64,000 bases of DNA from Olleya marilimosa CAM030 (GTDB lineage: Bacteria; Bacteroidota; Bacteroidia; Flavobacteriales; Flavobacteriaceae), in assembly GCF_000518485.1 (NCBI RefSeq), contig NZ_JADR01000006.1, positions 1 through 64,000 on the forward strand. Reading direction: 5' to 3'. Within the stretch, counting starts at the first letter, position 1; each line of letters starts with the position of its first letter. The notes below the pieces were generated by a model, which was given only the letters and a program-made list of their open reading frames with translations, had not been told where the DNA came from and searched no databases. Shown piece after piece: positions 54,905 to 64,000 of the stretch. The position numbers and the translations under genes were made by a program.

Positions 54905-55822
54905 TTGAAAGCATTAGTTATATCTGGAGGAGGAAGTAAAGGTGCATTTGCAGGTGGCGTTGCACAACATTTGATAGAACAAGAAGGTAAAAAGTACGAT
55001 ATGTTTTTGGGTACATCTACTGGAAGTTTACTAATTCCGCATTTAGCAACCGGAAACATTGGAAAGCTATATGATATTTACACGCATGTTAATCAGAATT
55101 CTATTTTTAGTATTAATCCCTTTGTAATTAAGAAAAAAGGAGACAGAGAGTATGTGTCGATTAATTATTTTAATACTGCTTTACAATTTATTAAAAGAAA
55201 ACGAACCTTTGGCGAAAGTAAAAACCTAAAAAAACATATCAAGGAGCATTTTACTAAAGCAGAGTATGATTTAATTAAAGCTACTAAAGAAGACGTTGTG
55301 GTCACTGTAACAAACCTATCTAAAAATAGAGTAGAGTATAAGTCTATTAACGATTATAGTTATGAAGAGTTTTGCGAGTGGGTTTGGATATCGTGTAATT
55401 ATATACCATTTATGTCTTTGGCTATAAAAGATGGTTTTGAATATGCAGATGGAGGTTTGGGTTGTGTAATCCCTATTAGGGAAGCTATTTTACGAGGTGC
55501 TACAGAAGTTGATGCTATTGTTTTAGAAAGTGAAAACCTAGAATACAATAAGGTTTTGGGTAAAAACCCGTTCTCGTTAATGATAAATCTTTTTGGTCAC
55601 TTATTAGATCAAGTTGAAAAAGGAGATATAGCAATTGGTAAATTAGCAGCAAAACACAGAAATGTAAAGTTAAACCTATACTACACACCAACTAAGTTGA
55701 CTGAAAATTCATTGATTTTTAATAAAAAATTAATGGAAGAGTGGTGGTTACAAGGGTATTTGTATGCTCAGGATAAATACGATAATCATGACGAGTATAG
55801 CTCTACAGTACCAATACCATAA
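54905..55822 (+). CDS. Patatin-like phospholipase
   Basis: A 305-residue lipid acyl hydrolase. The Ser-Asp dyad is visible: oxyanion GGGSKGAF (8-15), nucleophile S38 in GTSTG (36-40) and D-G-G in EYADGGLG (about 177-184). No signal peptide or membrane helix, so it is probably cytoplasmic or peripheral. The start codon is TTG at 54905, one base after the stop of the M1 gene, so translation is coupled; no in-frame ATG gives the conserved start MKALVISGGG. Confidence 0.92.
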   Translation: MKALVISGGGSKGAFAGGVAQHLIEQEGKKYDMFLGTSTGSLLIPHLATGNIGKLYDIYTHVNQNSIFSINPFVIKKKGDREYVSINYFNTALQFIKRKRTFGESKNLKKHIKEHFTKAEYDLIKATKEDVVVTVTNLSKNRVEYKSINDYSYEEFCEWVWISCNYIPFMSLAIKDGFEYADGGLGCVIPIREAILRGATEVDAIVLESENLEYNKVLGKNPFSLMINLFGHLLDQVEKGDIAIGKLAAKHRNVKLNLYYTPTKLTENSLIFNKKLMEEWWLQGYLYAQDKYDNHDEYSSTVPIP

Positions 55823-55852
55823 TTTAAAAAATAAAAAATTAATATTAAGCAT

Positions 55853-55886
55853 AAAAAAAAGCCTTATCGATTGATAAGGCTTTTTT
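55853..55886. terminator. Bidirectional terminator
   Basis: AAAAAAGCCTTATC / GATAAGGCTTTTTT hairpin between the convergent patatin gene and the membrane protein gene ending at 55903. Confidence 0.88.
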
Positions 55887-55902
55887 AAGTTTTTAAAAGT
55901 GG

Positions 55903-56421
55903 TTACCACATTTCTCCAACTTCCTTTTTAATATAATGCAGTCCAGCATTGCTTGGTGCAGGTTTGTCAATCATTTCGCTTAAAATGGTTTCTCTAAGCT
56001 TATTAGCAGAGTCTATTTTTTCGCTCATTCCTGCTTTTCTAATTAATTGTATGGTTGCACTTTTTGAAGCATTAACAATGGTCCAACAATCATTGCTTAA
56101 GTAAATTTGCTGTGATAGGTTATGTTCAAATTCTTGTTCAATGTTTTTTATAAGTAAATCTTCATAAGCTTGTTTGTCTGAAGATAATGGAGCAACACGT
56201 AATAGAAGTTTATTTGGAGAGATACGTTCTAAAAATAGTGCGATACGCTCATAAGCCTGTAATCTAACAGGAAGTGACTCTTTATTTAAAGTTTTAACAA
56301 TATCAAATTTACGACGCTCCTCTTCGTTTTGCATGTGCTCTCTAAAAAACAGATAGGCAATTGCACCTGTAATTATTGAAGGGACTGTATACATTAGTAA
56401 GTTTAAAAGCTGTTCTTCCAT
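55903..56421 (-). CDS. Membrane-anchored cytosolic protein, function unknown
   Basis: A 172-residue protein with one N-terminal hydrophobic helix (about 8-24) and a mostly helical cytoplasmic part (SLPVRLQAYERIALFLERIS, about residues 50-69; then NSL-type region with SNDCWTIVNASKSATIQLIRKA). A short family confined to Flavobacteriaceae seems likely; I cannot name it with confidence. It is a single-gene unit with its own terminator to the left. Confidence 0.65.
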   Translation of the reverse strand: MEEQLLNLLMYTVPSIITGAIAYLFFREHMQNEEERRKFDIVKTLNKESLPVRLQAYERIALFLERISPNKLLLRVAPLSSDKQAYEDLLIKNIEQEFEHNLSQQIYLSNDCWTIVNASKSATIQLIRKAGMSEKIDSANKLRETILSEMIDKPAPSNAGLHYIKKEVGEMW

Positions 56422-56536
56422 GGGATAAATTTTAGTTAAGTAACAAACTTAATATGTTTTAAATTATTGTACAAGTAAACTGATGTTGTTATGGTAAGAT
56501 GTGTAATGTTTTAATTGTAGAGGTTTAAATAGTAAT

Positions 56537-56565
56537 AAAAAAGAGGTTTCGATTGAAACCTCTTT
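56537..56565 (-). terminator. Terminator of the glutamate-synthase-like gene
   Basis: AAAGAGGTTTC / GAAACCTCTTT hairpin; on the minus strand it ends in a T-run, just after the stop at 56574. Confidence 0.8.
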
Positions 56566-56573
56566 GTAGCATT

Positions 56574-58127
56574 TTAAGCTTTTCCGCCTAAATATTGACA
56601 ATCTTTTAAGTTTTGAATTCCGTTAAACGGAACCACAGTTTTTTCGTAACCATACGTATTATTTAACTCTTTAGATAAATTGTGATCATCAACGTTAACT
56701 TCAATGTCTGTCATTTTAAATTGGCATGGATGCTCATAACCTGCAGCATGAGTGATTTCGATAAATTCTTTTCTAAAGGTTTTAAAATATTGCGCTAATC
56801 GCTCTGATTTTAAAGTTGGATCAATACCATTTTGCAACCATTTATTTTGTGTTGCAACACCACTTGGACAGGTATTAGTGTGGCAAACTTGTGCTTGGAT
56901 ACATCCAATACTCATCATGGCTTCTCTAGCAACATTAATACAATCGGCTCCCATTGCAAAAGCCATAGCAGCTTTAGCAGGAAATCCTAATTTACCACTA
57001 CCAATAAAAACAATACGCTCGCTTAATCCCTTGCTTTGAAACAATTTATATAAATCTCCAAAACCGTAAACCCAAGGTAAACTAACATGGTCAGCAAAAC
57101 TTGGTGGAGCAGCACCTGTACCACCTTCGCCACCATCAACAGTGATAAAATCTGGACCTTTACCAGTTTTAACCATTATATCTGCCAATTCTTCCCATTG
57201 TTCCAGTTTACCAATTGCAGCTTTAATACCTACAGGTAATCCTGTTTTGTCAGCAATAGCTTCTATAAAATCTACTAATTCTGGAACGTTACTAAAGGCT
57301 TTGTGATTTGGTGGAGATAGCACGTCTTTACCTACTTCTACACCTCTAATTTCTGCAATTTGAGGCGTAATTTTAGCACCTGGTAAAACACCACCTTTTC
57401 CAGGTTTTGCACCTTGCGATAGTTTTACTTCAATTGCTCTAATAAAAGGATTGTTTTCTACTAATTGTACCATTTTGTCCATTGAAAAACCACCATCTGC
57501 AGCACGTACGCCAAAATATCCAGTTCCAAAGTGAAACACAACATCTCCACCATAACTGTGATAAGGAGACAAACCTCCTTCACCTGTATTATGGTAGGCT
57601 CCAGCTATTTTAACTCCTTTGTTTAAGGATTCAACCGCTTTCGCGGAAAGCGAGCCAAAACTCATTGCAGATACATTAATTACAGAGCCAGGTCTGTAGG
57701 GTTTTCTTCGTTTATTATAGGCTCCCATGACTTTAGCACAAGGTAAAAACGTCTTGTCTGACGCGTGTGGATGATTATCCTCAACCTTGTATGGCATCAT
57801 GGCATTATTAATAAATATATGCTGATGTGCGTATATATCTCTATCTGTACCAAAACCTTCGTAGTTATTCTCTTTTTTAGCAGACGCATAAATCCAACCA
57901 CGTTCAATACGATTAAAAGGTAATTCCTCTCTGTTATTTGCTACAAGGTATTGCCTTAATTCTGGTCCAATTTTTTCTAACATATACCTAAAATGACCCA
58001 CTATTGGAAAGTTGTGACTTATTGTGTGTTTTTTTTGAATAATGTCTCTAATTGCTATTATAACTAAAACAATTATAATCCAAAGCCACCAAGAAATGTT
58101 TGAAATTAGGTTTACAAATGTGTCCAT
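56574..58127 (-). CDS. FMN-binding glutamate-synthase-family protein
   Basis: A 517-residue protein homologous to the synthase domain of GltB. It begins with a membrane helix (about 8-26, WWLWIIIVLVIIAI), unlike true GOGAT. FMN and substrate-site features: NVSAMSFGSLSAKAVESLN, SQGAKPGKGGVLPG, and VDGGEGGTGAAPPSF; the 3Fe-4S ligand region is CHTNTCPSGVATQ (about 411-423). The ammonia-generating glutaminase domain is absent, so glutamate synthesis from glutamine is not expected. The gene carries a CGCTTTCGCGGAAAGCG repeat in SLSAKAVES. Confidence 0.9.
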   Translation of the reverse strand: MDTFVNLISNISWWLWIIIVLVIIAIRDIIQKKHTISHNFPIVGHFRYMLEKIGPELRQYLVANNREELPFNRIERGWIYASAKKENNYEGFGTDRDIYAHQHIFINNAMMPYKVEDNHPHASDKTFLPCAKVMGAYNKRRKPYRPGSVINVSAMSFGSLSAKAVESLNKGVKIAGAYHNTGEGGLSPYHSYGGDVVFHFGTGYFGVRAADGGFSMDKMVQLVENNPFIRAIEVKLSQGAKPGKGGVLPGAKITPQIAEIRGVEVGKDVLSPPNHKAFSNVPELVDFIEAIADKTGLPVGIKAAIGKLEQWEELADIMVKTGKGPDFITVDGGEGGTGAAPPSFADHVSLPWVYGFGDLYKLFQSKGLSERIVFIGSGKLGFPAKAAMAFAMGADCINVAREAMMSIGCIQAQVCHTNTCPSGVATQNKWLQNGIDPTLKSERLAQYFKTFRKEFIEITHAAGYEHPCQFKMTDIEVNVDDHNLSKELNNTYGYEKTVVPFNGIQNLKDCQYLGGKA

Positions 58128-58344
58128 GCTTTATTAAAGGTTTTTTTTCAAAAGTAACGAATATCTATATTTTTGATTACTATTTATCTTACAAAATAAT
58201 CATAATTGTGCAATCCATACTGTGTTTAGTCTAATTATAGATACTTTTAAAACGCGTTAAAAATTAAAATTTAAAGTGAATTAAGTTTTCTTAAAGATTT
58301 TTTAAAATTGTGGTACTTAGGATTGTTAGTTTTATCTTTATAGA

Positions 58345-59913
58345 ATGAGCATGAAAAGAAAAAAAATACTTATTGGAATTGTTGTTTTTGTAGTTTTGGC
58401 AACGGTTTCGCTATTGATAGCAAATACTATAGCTAAAAATAAACTTAAAGATTATATTGTTAATCTACCCGAACATATAACGATAGTGTATGATGATTTA
58501 GATGTCAGTTTATTGCAAGGAAATATTACATTTAAAGCACCTTTACTTACTGTAAAAGGTAAAACCACCAATCAAGTTAACGCAGAAGTTAAGTTAGCTA
58601 ATTTAGATATTAAAGGTTTTGGATATTGGAGCTATTTATTTAATGATAAACTAAAATTTGAAGCATTAAATTTTGAGACGCCTTTAGTAACCTATTACCA
58701 TAATCCATTGGCAGATACAGACCAAGGCAGTCAGTCTGTTTTAAAAAATATAAAGAAAGCACTGTATATTAAAAATTTTAATGTCAATAAGGCTTCGGTT
58801 AAAGTAATAAATGTTGAAAACGATTCAATAATTTTAAGTACAAACAACTTGAATTTTTTAATGACGCAAATTTCGATAAATGATGATCTAGACACTAAAA
58901 CACTTTTCAAATTTAAGTCAAGTACAGTTTCAGCAAATAACTTAAAATATCAGGTTGGTAAGTTTGAAAACCTAAGTATTGATACATTAAAAATAGATAA
59001 TACTAAAACCACATTGTCTGGATTTAGTTTTAAAACAAAATATGATAAGACAGAATTGTCAAACAAGATAGCCACAGAGCGAGATCATTTTGATTTGATT
59101 AGTCCAGAAATAATAATGGATAATCATAACTTTAAATTTGATAACACTAAGTTTTCTGGATTTACATCAGATAAAATAACCATTAGCCAACCTGATTTTA
59201 CTATTTATAGAGATAAGCTTGTTGCAGACGATTTGACCACAAAGGATTTATATAGCAAAATGTTAAGAACACTAAATATAAAGTTAGACCTTAAGCTTAT
59301 TGAGATTGTAAAGGGTAAAATTACCTACCAAGAAAAAGTAAAACCAGAGAATGAAGCAGGACAATTAACATTTAGTGATTTTAACGCAACACTAAGTCAT
59401 GTTAGTAATACCTATAAAAGTCCAATAAAAACTAAAATTAAAATTGATTGTAATTTTATGCAAAGCACACCTCTTAAAGTGGATTGGTCTTTTGACGTAA
59501 ATGATAAGCAGGATAATTTTGTGTTTAAGGCGGATTTAGGAGGCTTAAAAGCAGACCATTTAAACCAATTTATGCAACCTAATTTAAACTTAAAATTAGA
59601 AGGCGACTTAGCTAAAACAATGTTTACAATAGATGGTAATGCAGTAACCTCTAATGTAGACTTAAAAACAAAGTACACTAATTTTGATATTATTTTACTT
59701 AAAGAAAACGGTAACGAGAAAAATAAATTACTATCAAAAATCATTAATATTTTTGTTTCAAAGGATAGCAAAGACGCTAAAGATAATTTTAGAGATAGTA
59801 ACACTAAAACAGTAGAACGTGACCAGACTAAATCAATATTTAATTTTGTTTGGAAAAATGCGCAAGCAGGATTAATCTCTGCTATGGCAGGTGACGGTAA
59901 AAAAGATAATTGA
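58345..59913 (+). CDS. AsmA/DUF748-like membrane-anchored protein
   Basis: A 522-residue protein with one N-terminal helix (about 8-27) and a long periplasmic region of repeating beta-strand pattern (for example LDVSLLQGNITFKAPLLTVK near residue 51). This layout matches the AsmA/DUF748 type of envelope proteins implicated in lipid movement between membranes. A TATCTTTA box at 58333-58340 is only four bases before the ATG, another possible leaderless case. The reverse-strand frame over its end is not credible. Confidence 0.7.
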   Translation: MSMKRKKILIGIVVFVVLATVSLLIANTIAKNKLKDYIVNLPEHITIVYDDLDVSLLQGNITFKAPLLTVKGKTTNQVNAEVKLANLDIKGFGYWSYLFNDKLKFEALNFETPLVTYYHNPLADTDQGSQSVLKNIKKALYIKNFNVNKASVKVINVENDSIILSTNNLNFLMTQISINDDLDTKTLFKFKSSTVSANNLKYQVGKFENLSIDTLKIDNTKTTLSGFSFKTKYDKTELSNKIATERDHFDLISPEIIMDNHNFKFDNTKFSGFTSDKITISQPDFTIYRDKLVADDLTTKDLYSKMLRTLNIKLDLKLIEIVKGKITYQEKVKPENEAGQLTFSDFNATLSHVSNTYKSPIKTKIKIDCNFMQSTPLKVDWSFDVNDKQDNFVFKADLGGLKADHLNQFMQPNLNLKLEGDLAKTMFTIDGNAVTSNVDLKTKYTNFDIILLKENGNEKNKLLSKIINIFVSKDSKDAKDNFRDSNTKTVERDQTKSIFNFVWKNAQAGLISAMAGDGKKDN

Positions 59914-59962
59914 TTGTTTATAATTAATAACAAATCTTTAGAGTAAAAACAGAGGGTTTGGT

Positions 59963-59970
59963 TAATTTTG
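59963..59970 (+). promoter_or_regulatory. uvrD promoter -7 element
   Basis: TAATTTTG, 23 bases before the TTG start of the helicase at 59994; a longer frame from TTG 59958 would include the promoter. Confidence 0.55.
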
Positions 59971-59993
59971 CTTTTTTTAAAAAAGAATATAAA

Positions 59994-62327
59994 TTGGAGA
60001 AATATTTAAGTCAGTTAAACGAAGCACAATACGCGCCAACAGTTCAAAAAGATGGACCTATGATTATTATCGCAGGTGCAGGTTCTGGAAAAACACGTGT
60101 GCTAACCTACAGAATAGCCTATTTAATGAATCAAGGTGTGGACGCTTTCAACATCTTAGCATTAACCTTTACAAATAAAGCAGCTAAAGAAATGAAAGGC
60201 AGAATTGCCGAAATTGTAGGTGCAAGTGAGGCTAAAAACTTATGGATGGGAACCTTTCACTCGGTTTTTGCTAAAATCTTACGTTTTGAAGGACATCATT
60301 TAGGTTATCCTAGTAATTTCACTATTTATGATACCCAAGATTCTCAAAAATTAATGGGTTCTATTATTAGAGAAATGGGTCTAGATAAAGACTTGTATAA
60401 AACCAAACAAGTATATAGTAGGATTTCATCTTACAAAAACAGTTTAATTACAGTAAAAGCCTATTTTAATAATCCAGAATTAATGGAGGCAGACGCTATG
60501 GCTAGACGCCCAAGAATGGGTGAAATCTACCAAGCTTATGTGGAGCGTTGCTTTAAAGCAGGAGCAATGGATTTTGATGATTTATTACTTCGTACTAACG
60601 AGTTGTTAACACGTTTTCCATCAGTATTAGCGCAATATCAAGATAAATTTAGATACATATTGGTGGATGAGTATCAGGATACTAACCATAGTCAATATTT
60701 AATTGTACGTGCTTTAGCAGACCGTTTTCAAAACATTTGTGTGGTAGGTGATGATGCACAAAGTATTTATGCCTTTAGAGGAGCAAACATTAGTAACATC
60801 TTAAACTTCCAGAAGGATTATGAAGATGTAAAAATGTACCGATTAGAACAAAACTACCGTTCTACAAAAAATATTGTTGGTGCAGCAAACTCTGTTATTG
60901 AGCATAACCAAACTAAATTAGATAAAATAGTTTGGACTGCAAATGTCGAAGGACCCAAAGTACAGGTGCATCGCAGTTTAACAGATGGTGACGAAGGTCG
61001 TTTTGTTGCAAGTGCCATTTGGGAAACTAAAATGACAGACCACGTTCCTAATAGTGATTTCGCGATTTTATATCGTACCAATTCACAATCGCGTGCAATG
61101 GAGGAAGCTTTACGTAAACGAAACATTCCGTATCGTATTTATGGAGGCTTGTCTTTTTACCAAAGAAAAGAAATTAAAGATGTAACAGCATACCTAAGAT
61201 TAATTCTTAATCCATCAGATGAAGAGGCCTTAAAACGTGTCATTAATTATCCAGCTCGTGGTATTGGTCAAACAACTATTGATAGATTAATGGTTGCAGC
61301 TAATGAGTCAGGCAAAACCATTTTTGAATTATTAGAAAACATTGATAGTGCAAACATTAACATTAATACAGGTACAAAAAATAAGCTTAAAGATTTTGTA
61401 ACCCTTATTAAAAGCTATCAGGTAATGAATCAAACAGCCAATGCTTTTGATTTAGCGGAATATGTTACTAAAACTAGTGGTTTAATAAAAGAATTTAATA
61501 AGGATAATACTCCTGAAGGTGTAACACGTTTAGAAAATGTAGAAGAATTACTAAATGGTATTAAGGACTTTGTTGAAGGACAAATGGAAATCGCAGACTC
61601 TAAAGATGATTTAGCCGAGTTTTTAGAAGATATAGCTCTAGCAACAGATTTAGATGGAGACAAAGGTGATCCTGATCACGTGGCATTAATGACTATTCAC
61701 TCATCCAAAGGGTTAGAGTTTAGTAATGTATTTATTGTAGGATTAGAAGAAGACTTATTTCCAAGTGCAATGAGTATGAATACTCGAAGCGAGCTAGAGG
61801 AAGAGCGTCGTTTATTTTATGTAGCCTTAACTAGAGCCGAGAAAAAAGCCTATTTAACCTATGCCTTGTCACGTTACCGTTGGGGAAAATTAGTAGACTC
61901 AGAACCTAGTAGATTTATTGAAGAAATTGACGATCAATTTTTAGACATTATAACGCCAATCGAAGAGCGACGCATAAACCCAATGTTGTCTGCAGATATT
62001 TTTGGAGACACACCACCTAATAAGGTAAGATTTAAAAAACCAGTGCAACCTAAATTTAAAAAGAAAGACAAAGCAAAGCCTGTCAATTTTGAGATTAGTG
62101 CACCTAAAAAACTTAAAAAAGCATCAGAGATTAAAGCTCCTGCTGAAGCTAACTTATTTGGAGGAGAATTAACAGTAGGTAATCGCGTTAAGCATTTAAA
62201 ATTTGGTAGAGGAGAAGTCTTAAGTATTGAAGGTAAAGGTGGTGACGTTAAAGCTGAAATTGATTTTGAATTTGGTGGTAAAAAGAAACTTTTGCTACGT
62301 TTTGCTAAATTAGAACTAATTGGATAA
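59994..62327 (+). CDS. uvrD: UvrD/PcrA-type ATP-dependent DNA helicase
   Basis: SF1A 3'-5' helicase in nucleotide excision and mismatch repair and fork clearance. From the TTG at 59994 the protein (777 residues) begins MEKYLSQLNEAQYAP, as in relatives. Motifs: GAGSGKTR (28-35), FTNKAAKEMKGR, VDEYQDTNHSQYL (about 213-225), QNYRSTKNIV, HSSKGLEF and VALTRAEKKAYL. The C-terminus has a UvrD-type basic tail and the motif VKHLKFGRGEVL, a Tudor-like region typical of the RNA polymerase/UvrB contact. TTG is chosen because of the promoter at 59963. The tRNA modification gene follows by 17 bases. Confidence 0.95.
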   Translation: MEKYLSQLNEAQYAPTVQKDGPMIIIAGAGSGKTRVLTYRIAYLMNQGVDAFNILALTFTNKAAKEMKGRIAEIVGASEAKNLWMGTFHSVFAKILRFEGHHLGYPSNFTIYDTQDSQKLMGSIIREMGLDKDLYKTKQVYSRISSYKNSLITVKAYFNNPELMEADAMARRPRMGEIYQAYVERCFKAGAMDFDDLLLRTNELLTRFPSVLAQYQDKFRYILVDEYQDTNHSQYLIVRALADRFQNICVVGDDAQSIYAFRGANISNILNFQKDYEDVKMYRLEQNYRSTKNIVGAANSVIEHNQTKLDKIVWTANVEGPKVQVHRSLTDGDEGRFVASAIWETKMTDHVPNSDFAILYRTNSQSRAMEEALRKRNIPYRIYGGLSFYQRKEIKDVTAYLRLILNPSDEEALKRVINYPARGIGQTTIDRLMVAANESGKTIFELLENIDSANININTGTKNKLKDFVTLIKSYQVMNQTANAFDLAEYVTKTSGLIKEFNKDNTPEGVTRLENVEELLNGIKDFVEGQMEIADSKDDLAEFLEDIALATDLDGDKGDPDHVALMTIHSSKGLEFSNVFIVGLEEDLFPSAMSMNTRSELEEERRLFYVALTRAEKKAYLTYALSRYRWGKLVDSEPSRFIEEIDDQFLDIITPIEERRINPMLSADIFGDTPPNKVRFKKPVQPKFKKKDKAKPVNFEISAPKKLKKASEIKAPAEANLFGGELTVGNRVKHLKFGRGEVLSIEGKGGDVKAEIDFEFGGKKKLLLRFAKLELIG

Positions 62328-62344
62328 TATTTAAATATTTTATT

Positions 62345-62965
62345 ATGGCAGACTTTATCAGAATTTACGAAGAAAACCCAAATCCTAAGGAAATTAAAAA
62401 GGTAGTAAACATCCTAAAAAAAGGAGGACTTATTATTTATCCTACAGATACGGTTTATGGTTTAGGATGCGATATTACCAACACAAAAGCTCTAGAACGT
62501 ATTGCTAGAATTAAAGGTGTAAAACTTGACAAAGCCAATTTTTCTTTTATTTGTCACGACCTTAGTAATCTGTCGGACTATGTAAAGCAAATAGATAGTA
62601 CAACATTTAAAATATTAAAACGAGCTTTACCAGGACCTTATACCTTTATTTTACCTGGTTCAAAAACATTACCTGCTGCTTTTAAAAAGAAAAAAGAAGT
62701 TGGTATTAGAGTGCCAAATAATGCTATTGCTTTAGATATTGTTAAAGCTTTAGGTAATCCAATTGTGTCCACATCTATTAGAGATGATGATACTATTTTA
62801 GAGTACACTACAGATCCCGAATTGATTTTAGAAAAATGGAATAACTTGGTGGATTTAGTTATTGATGGTGGTTATGGAGGTAATCAAGGATCAACAATTA
62901 TTGATTTGTCAGGTGACGAACCTGAAATAATAAGAGAAGGAAAAGGTAGTACCGAGATTTTTTAG
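62345..62965 (+). CDS. tsaC: L-threonylcarbamoyladenylate synthase (Sua5/YrdC family)
   Basis: Makes threonylcarbamoyl-AMP from threonine, bicarbonate and ATP, the first step of t6A37 modification of ANN-decoding tRNAs. The 206-residue YrdC-domain protein contains KKGGLIIYPTDTVYGLGCD (about 27-45), an SFICHDLSN segment, LPGPYTFILPG (about 97-107), and STIIDLSG near the C-terminus. It is the single-domain kind without the Sua5 C-terminal part. It lies 17 bases after uvrD, likely co-transcribed. Confidence 0.94.
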   Translation: MADFIRIYEENPNPKEIKKVVNILKKGGLIIYPTDTVYGLGCDITNTKALERIARIKGVKLDKANFSFICHDLSNLSDYVKQIDSTTFKILKRALPGPYTFILPGSKTLPAAFKKKKEVGIRVPNNAIALDIVKALGNPIVSTSIRDDDTILEYTTDPELILEKWNNLVDLVIDGGYGGNQGSTIIDLSGDEPEIIREGKGSTEIF

Positions 62966-63054
62966 TTGATATTTTAAACACATCAACTAACAATCAGATT
63001 ATTTACATCTATCTTAAACGCATGATGTAAAAAACGATAAGATTTTTAAACAAA

Positions 63055-63085
63055 AAAAAAGCCCAACCTATAATGTTGGGCTTTT
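63055..63085. terminator. Bidirectional terminator
   Basis: AAAAGCCCAAC / GTTGGGCTTTT hairpin between the convergent tsaC and OmpA-family genes. Confidence 0.85.
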
Positions 63086-63103
63086 ATATTTCAATTAAAT
63101 GAA

Positions 63104-63964
63104 TTATTTCTCTTTAGATAAACTCTTCATTTCAGTTTCAATCATTTCGTAAAACTGATCAATCTTAGGTAAGATGTAAATCTTAGTTCTTCTGTTAATT
63201 GCTCTGTTTTCAGCAGTATCATTTGGTACTAAAGGTAAATGATCACCACGTCCAGCTGCAATTAATTGCTGAGGTTTAACACCTAAGTCTTGTAATGCTC
63301 TTACAATAGCAGTACTACGTTTAACACTTAAGTCCCAGTTGTCTACTAATACACCACCTTTGTTGTAAGGTACGTTGTCTGTGTGACCTTCTACCATTGC
63401 TTCAAAGTTTGGTTTTCCATTAATAACTGTAGCTACTTTTCCTAAGATTTCGTTAGCTCTAGTAGTAATGTTGTAGCTTCCACTCTTAAATAATAACTTG
63501 TCAGATAAAGAAATGAAAACAACGCTTTTCTCAACATTGATTTCGATATCTGGATCGTTTAATCCAACTTCTTTCTTTAAACTTGTTACTAAAGCTAGTG
63601 TTACACTGTCTTTTTTAGTTAAAGCGTCTTGTAATCTTGTAATTCTTAAGTCTTTTTCTTTTAAACTTTCTAAAGATTTTTCAACATTTTTAGCGCCTTG
63701 AGCAGTTAACATTGTCATATCTTTAGTACTTTCAATCAATGCAAGATTATTTGCTTTCATGTCTGCTAAACGTGCTTGTAATTCTGCAAGACGAGCTGCA
63801 GATGCTGCTTCGTCAGCTAAACAAGAGTTAAGTTTAACAGTTGCTGTGTTCAATAAATCCTGTGTTTCTTTTTGTTTTGCTTCTAATGCAGCAAATTCTT
63901 TTTTAGACACACAAGAGCTTAATAATAGTAGTGCACCTGCACTAAATAAAAGGATTTTTTTCAT
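63104..63964 (-). CDS. OmpA-family peptidoglycan-binding lipoprotein
   Basis: A 286-residue lipoprotein (signal ending LLSSC, Cys18; chosen ATG at 63964, MKKILLFSAG). A coiled-coil helix (about 20-130, EAKQKETQDLLN and repeats) leads to a C-terminal OmpA-like domain (about 150-275) with NVEKSVVFISLSDKLLF, VEGHTDNVPYN, RSTAIVRALQDLGV and RAINRRTKIYI, which binds peptidoglycan. It tethers the outer membrane to the wall, in the manner of Pal or MotB-like proteins. The gene is complete. Confidence 0.93.
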   Translation of the reverse strand: MKKILLFSAGALLLLSSCVSKKEFAALEAKQKETQDLLNTATVKLNSCLADEAASAARLAELQARLADMKANNLALIESTKDMTMLTAQGAKNVEKSLESLKEKDLRITRLQDALTKKDSVTLALVTSLKKEVGLNDPDIEINVEKSVVFISLSDKLLFKSGSYNITTRANEILGKVATVINGKPNFEAMVEGHTDNVPYNKGGVLVDNWDLSVKRSTAIVRALQDLGVKPQQLIAAGRGDHLPLVPNDTAENRAINRRTKIYILPKIDQFYEMIETEMKSLSKEK

Positions 63965-64000
63965 AATTTTTAAATGATAAATTAAATTTATACACACCAA

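Noticed and set aside
56574-58127. True glutamate synthase large subunit
   Set aside because: No glutaminase domain and an N-terminal membrane helix; only the FMN/3Fe-4S synthase-like part is present.
59412-59933. 173-residue reverse-strand frame over the end of the AsmA-like gene
   Set aside because: It is fully antisense to a well-supported gene, has no family features and no promoter or terminator of its own.

Overview
The window is a chromosomal segment of an AT-rich (roughly one-third G+C by eye) member of the Flavobacteriaceae, probably a marine genus near Olleya, Lacinutrix or Psychroserpens (genus is a guess). Evidence: promoters of the Bacteroidota type (TTTG, about 19 bases, TAnnTTTG), almost no Shine-Dalgarno sites, TonB receptors with carboxypeptidase-like N-terminal domains, a DUF4249 partner lipoprotein, bacillithiol synthesis (bshB1), monomeric isocitrate dehydrogenase, a fused ResB-CcsA cytochrome c factor, and many lineage-restricted lipoproteins. 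Nearly all of it reads as core chromosome. I saw no transposase, prophage, CRISPR array or conjugation gene.

Layout. 1-250: the 5S end of a plus-strand rRNA operon and its terminator. 466-8000: minus-strand block with a small membrane protein, murQ, an outer-membrane receptor/DUF4249 pair, isocitrate dehydrogenase and a pentapeptide-repeat protein. 8000-8630: a gene-free gap between two terminators. 8632-9821: rplS (with a probable structured leader) and trmD. 9965-14308: large PIG-L deacetylase, a 34-residue membrane peptide and an SSS symporter, tightly packed. 14407-20123: a long compact minus-strand operon (Rossmann/DUF2520, KdsC-like HAD, small membrane protein, UbiA prenyltransferase, Maf, lipoprotein, MscS, CorA). 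20183-23900: truncated haemoglobin and ccsBA. 25061-29307: small membrane proteins, mscL, a trans-sulfuration enzyme, rlmF and bshB1, followed by tRNA-His with a near-ideal promoter. 29609-32664: M28 peptidase, DUF3108 protein and a small membrane protein on the minus strand.

32784-36664 is the most interesting accessory unit: a four-gene plus-strand operon (HYC/CC/PP small secreted protein, HMA-MauE membrane fusion, TonB-dependent receptor with a Cys-Cys plug motif, secreted HMA protein). Every product carries paired cysteines, which suggests an outer-to-inner-membrane trafficking route for a thiophilic metal such as copper. 36684-50283 holds an unusual cysteine-free TlpA-like lipoprotein, an ABC-F factor, fasciclin, DUF2007, a tandem array of three tiny paralogous membrane proteins behind pheT, a coiled-coil envelope pair, a genuine TlpA, two FAD enzymes and miaE. 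50287-64000: recG, a tandem 145-base intergenic repeat, an M1 peptidase, a patatin, a glutamate-synthase-like FMN enzyme, an AsmA-like protein, a UvrD helicase, a tRNA t6A synthase (Sua5/TsaC) and an OmpA-family lipoprotein.

Across the window there are dispersed repeats of unknown function: a GC-rich 14-mer (TTTCCGCGAAAGCG) found four times, always inside genes but in different reading frames; a palindrome related to it; a 75-base intergenic stem-loop element; and the 145-base tandem repeat with a degenerate third copy. Several genes appear to have leaderless transcripts, which changes their most likely starts.
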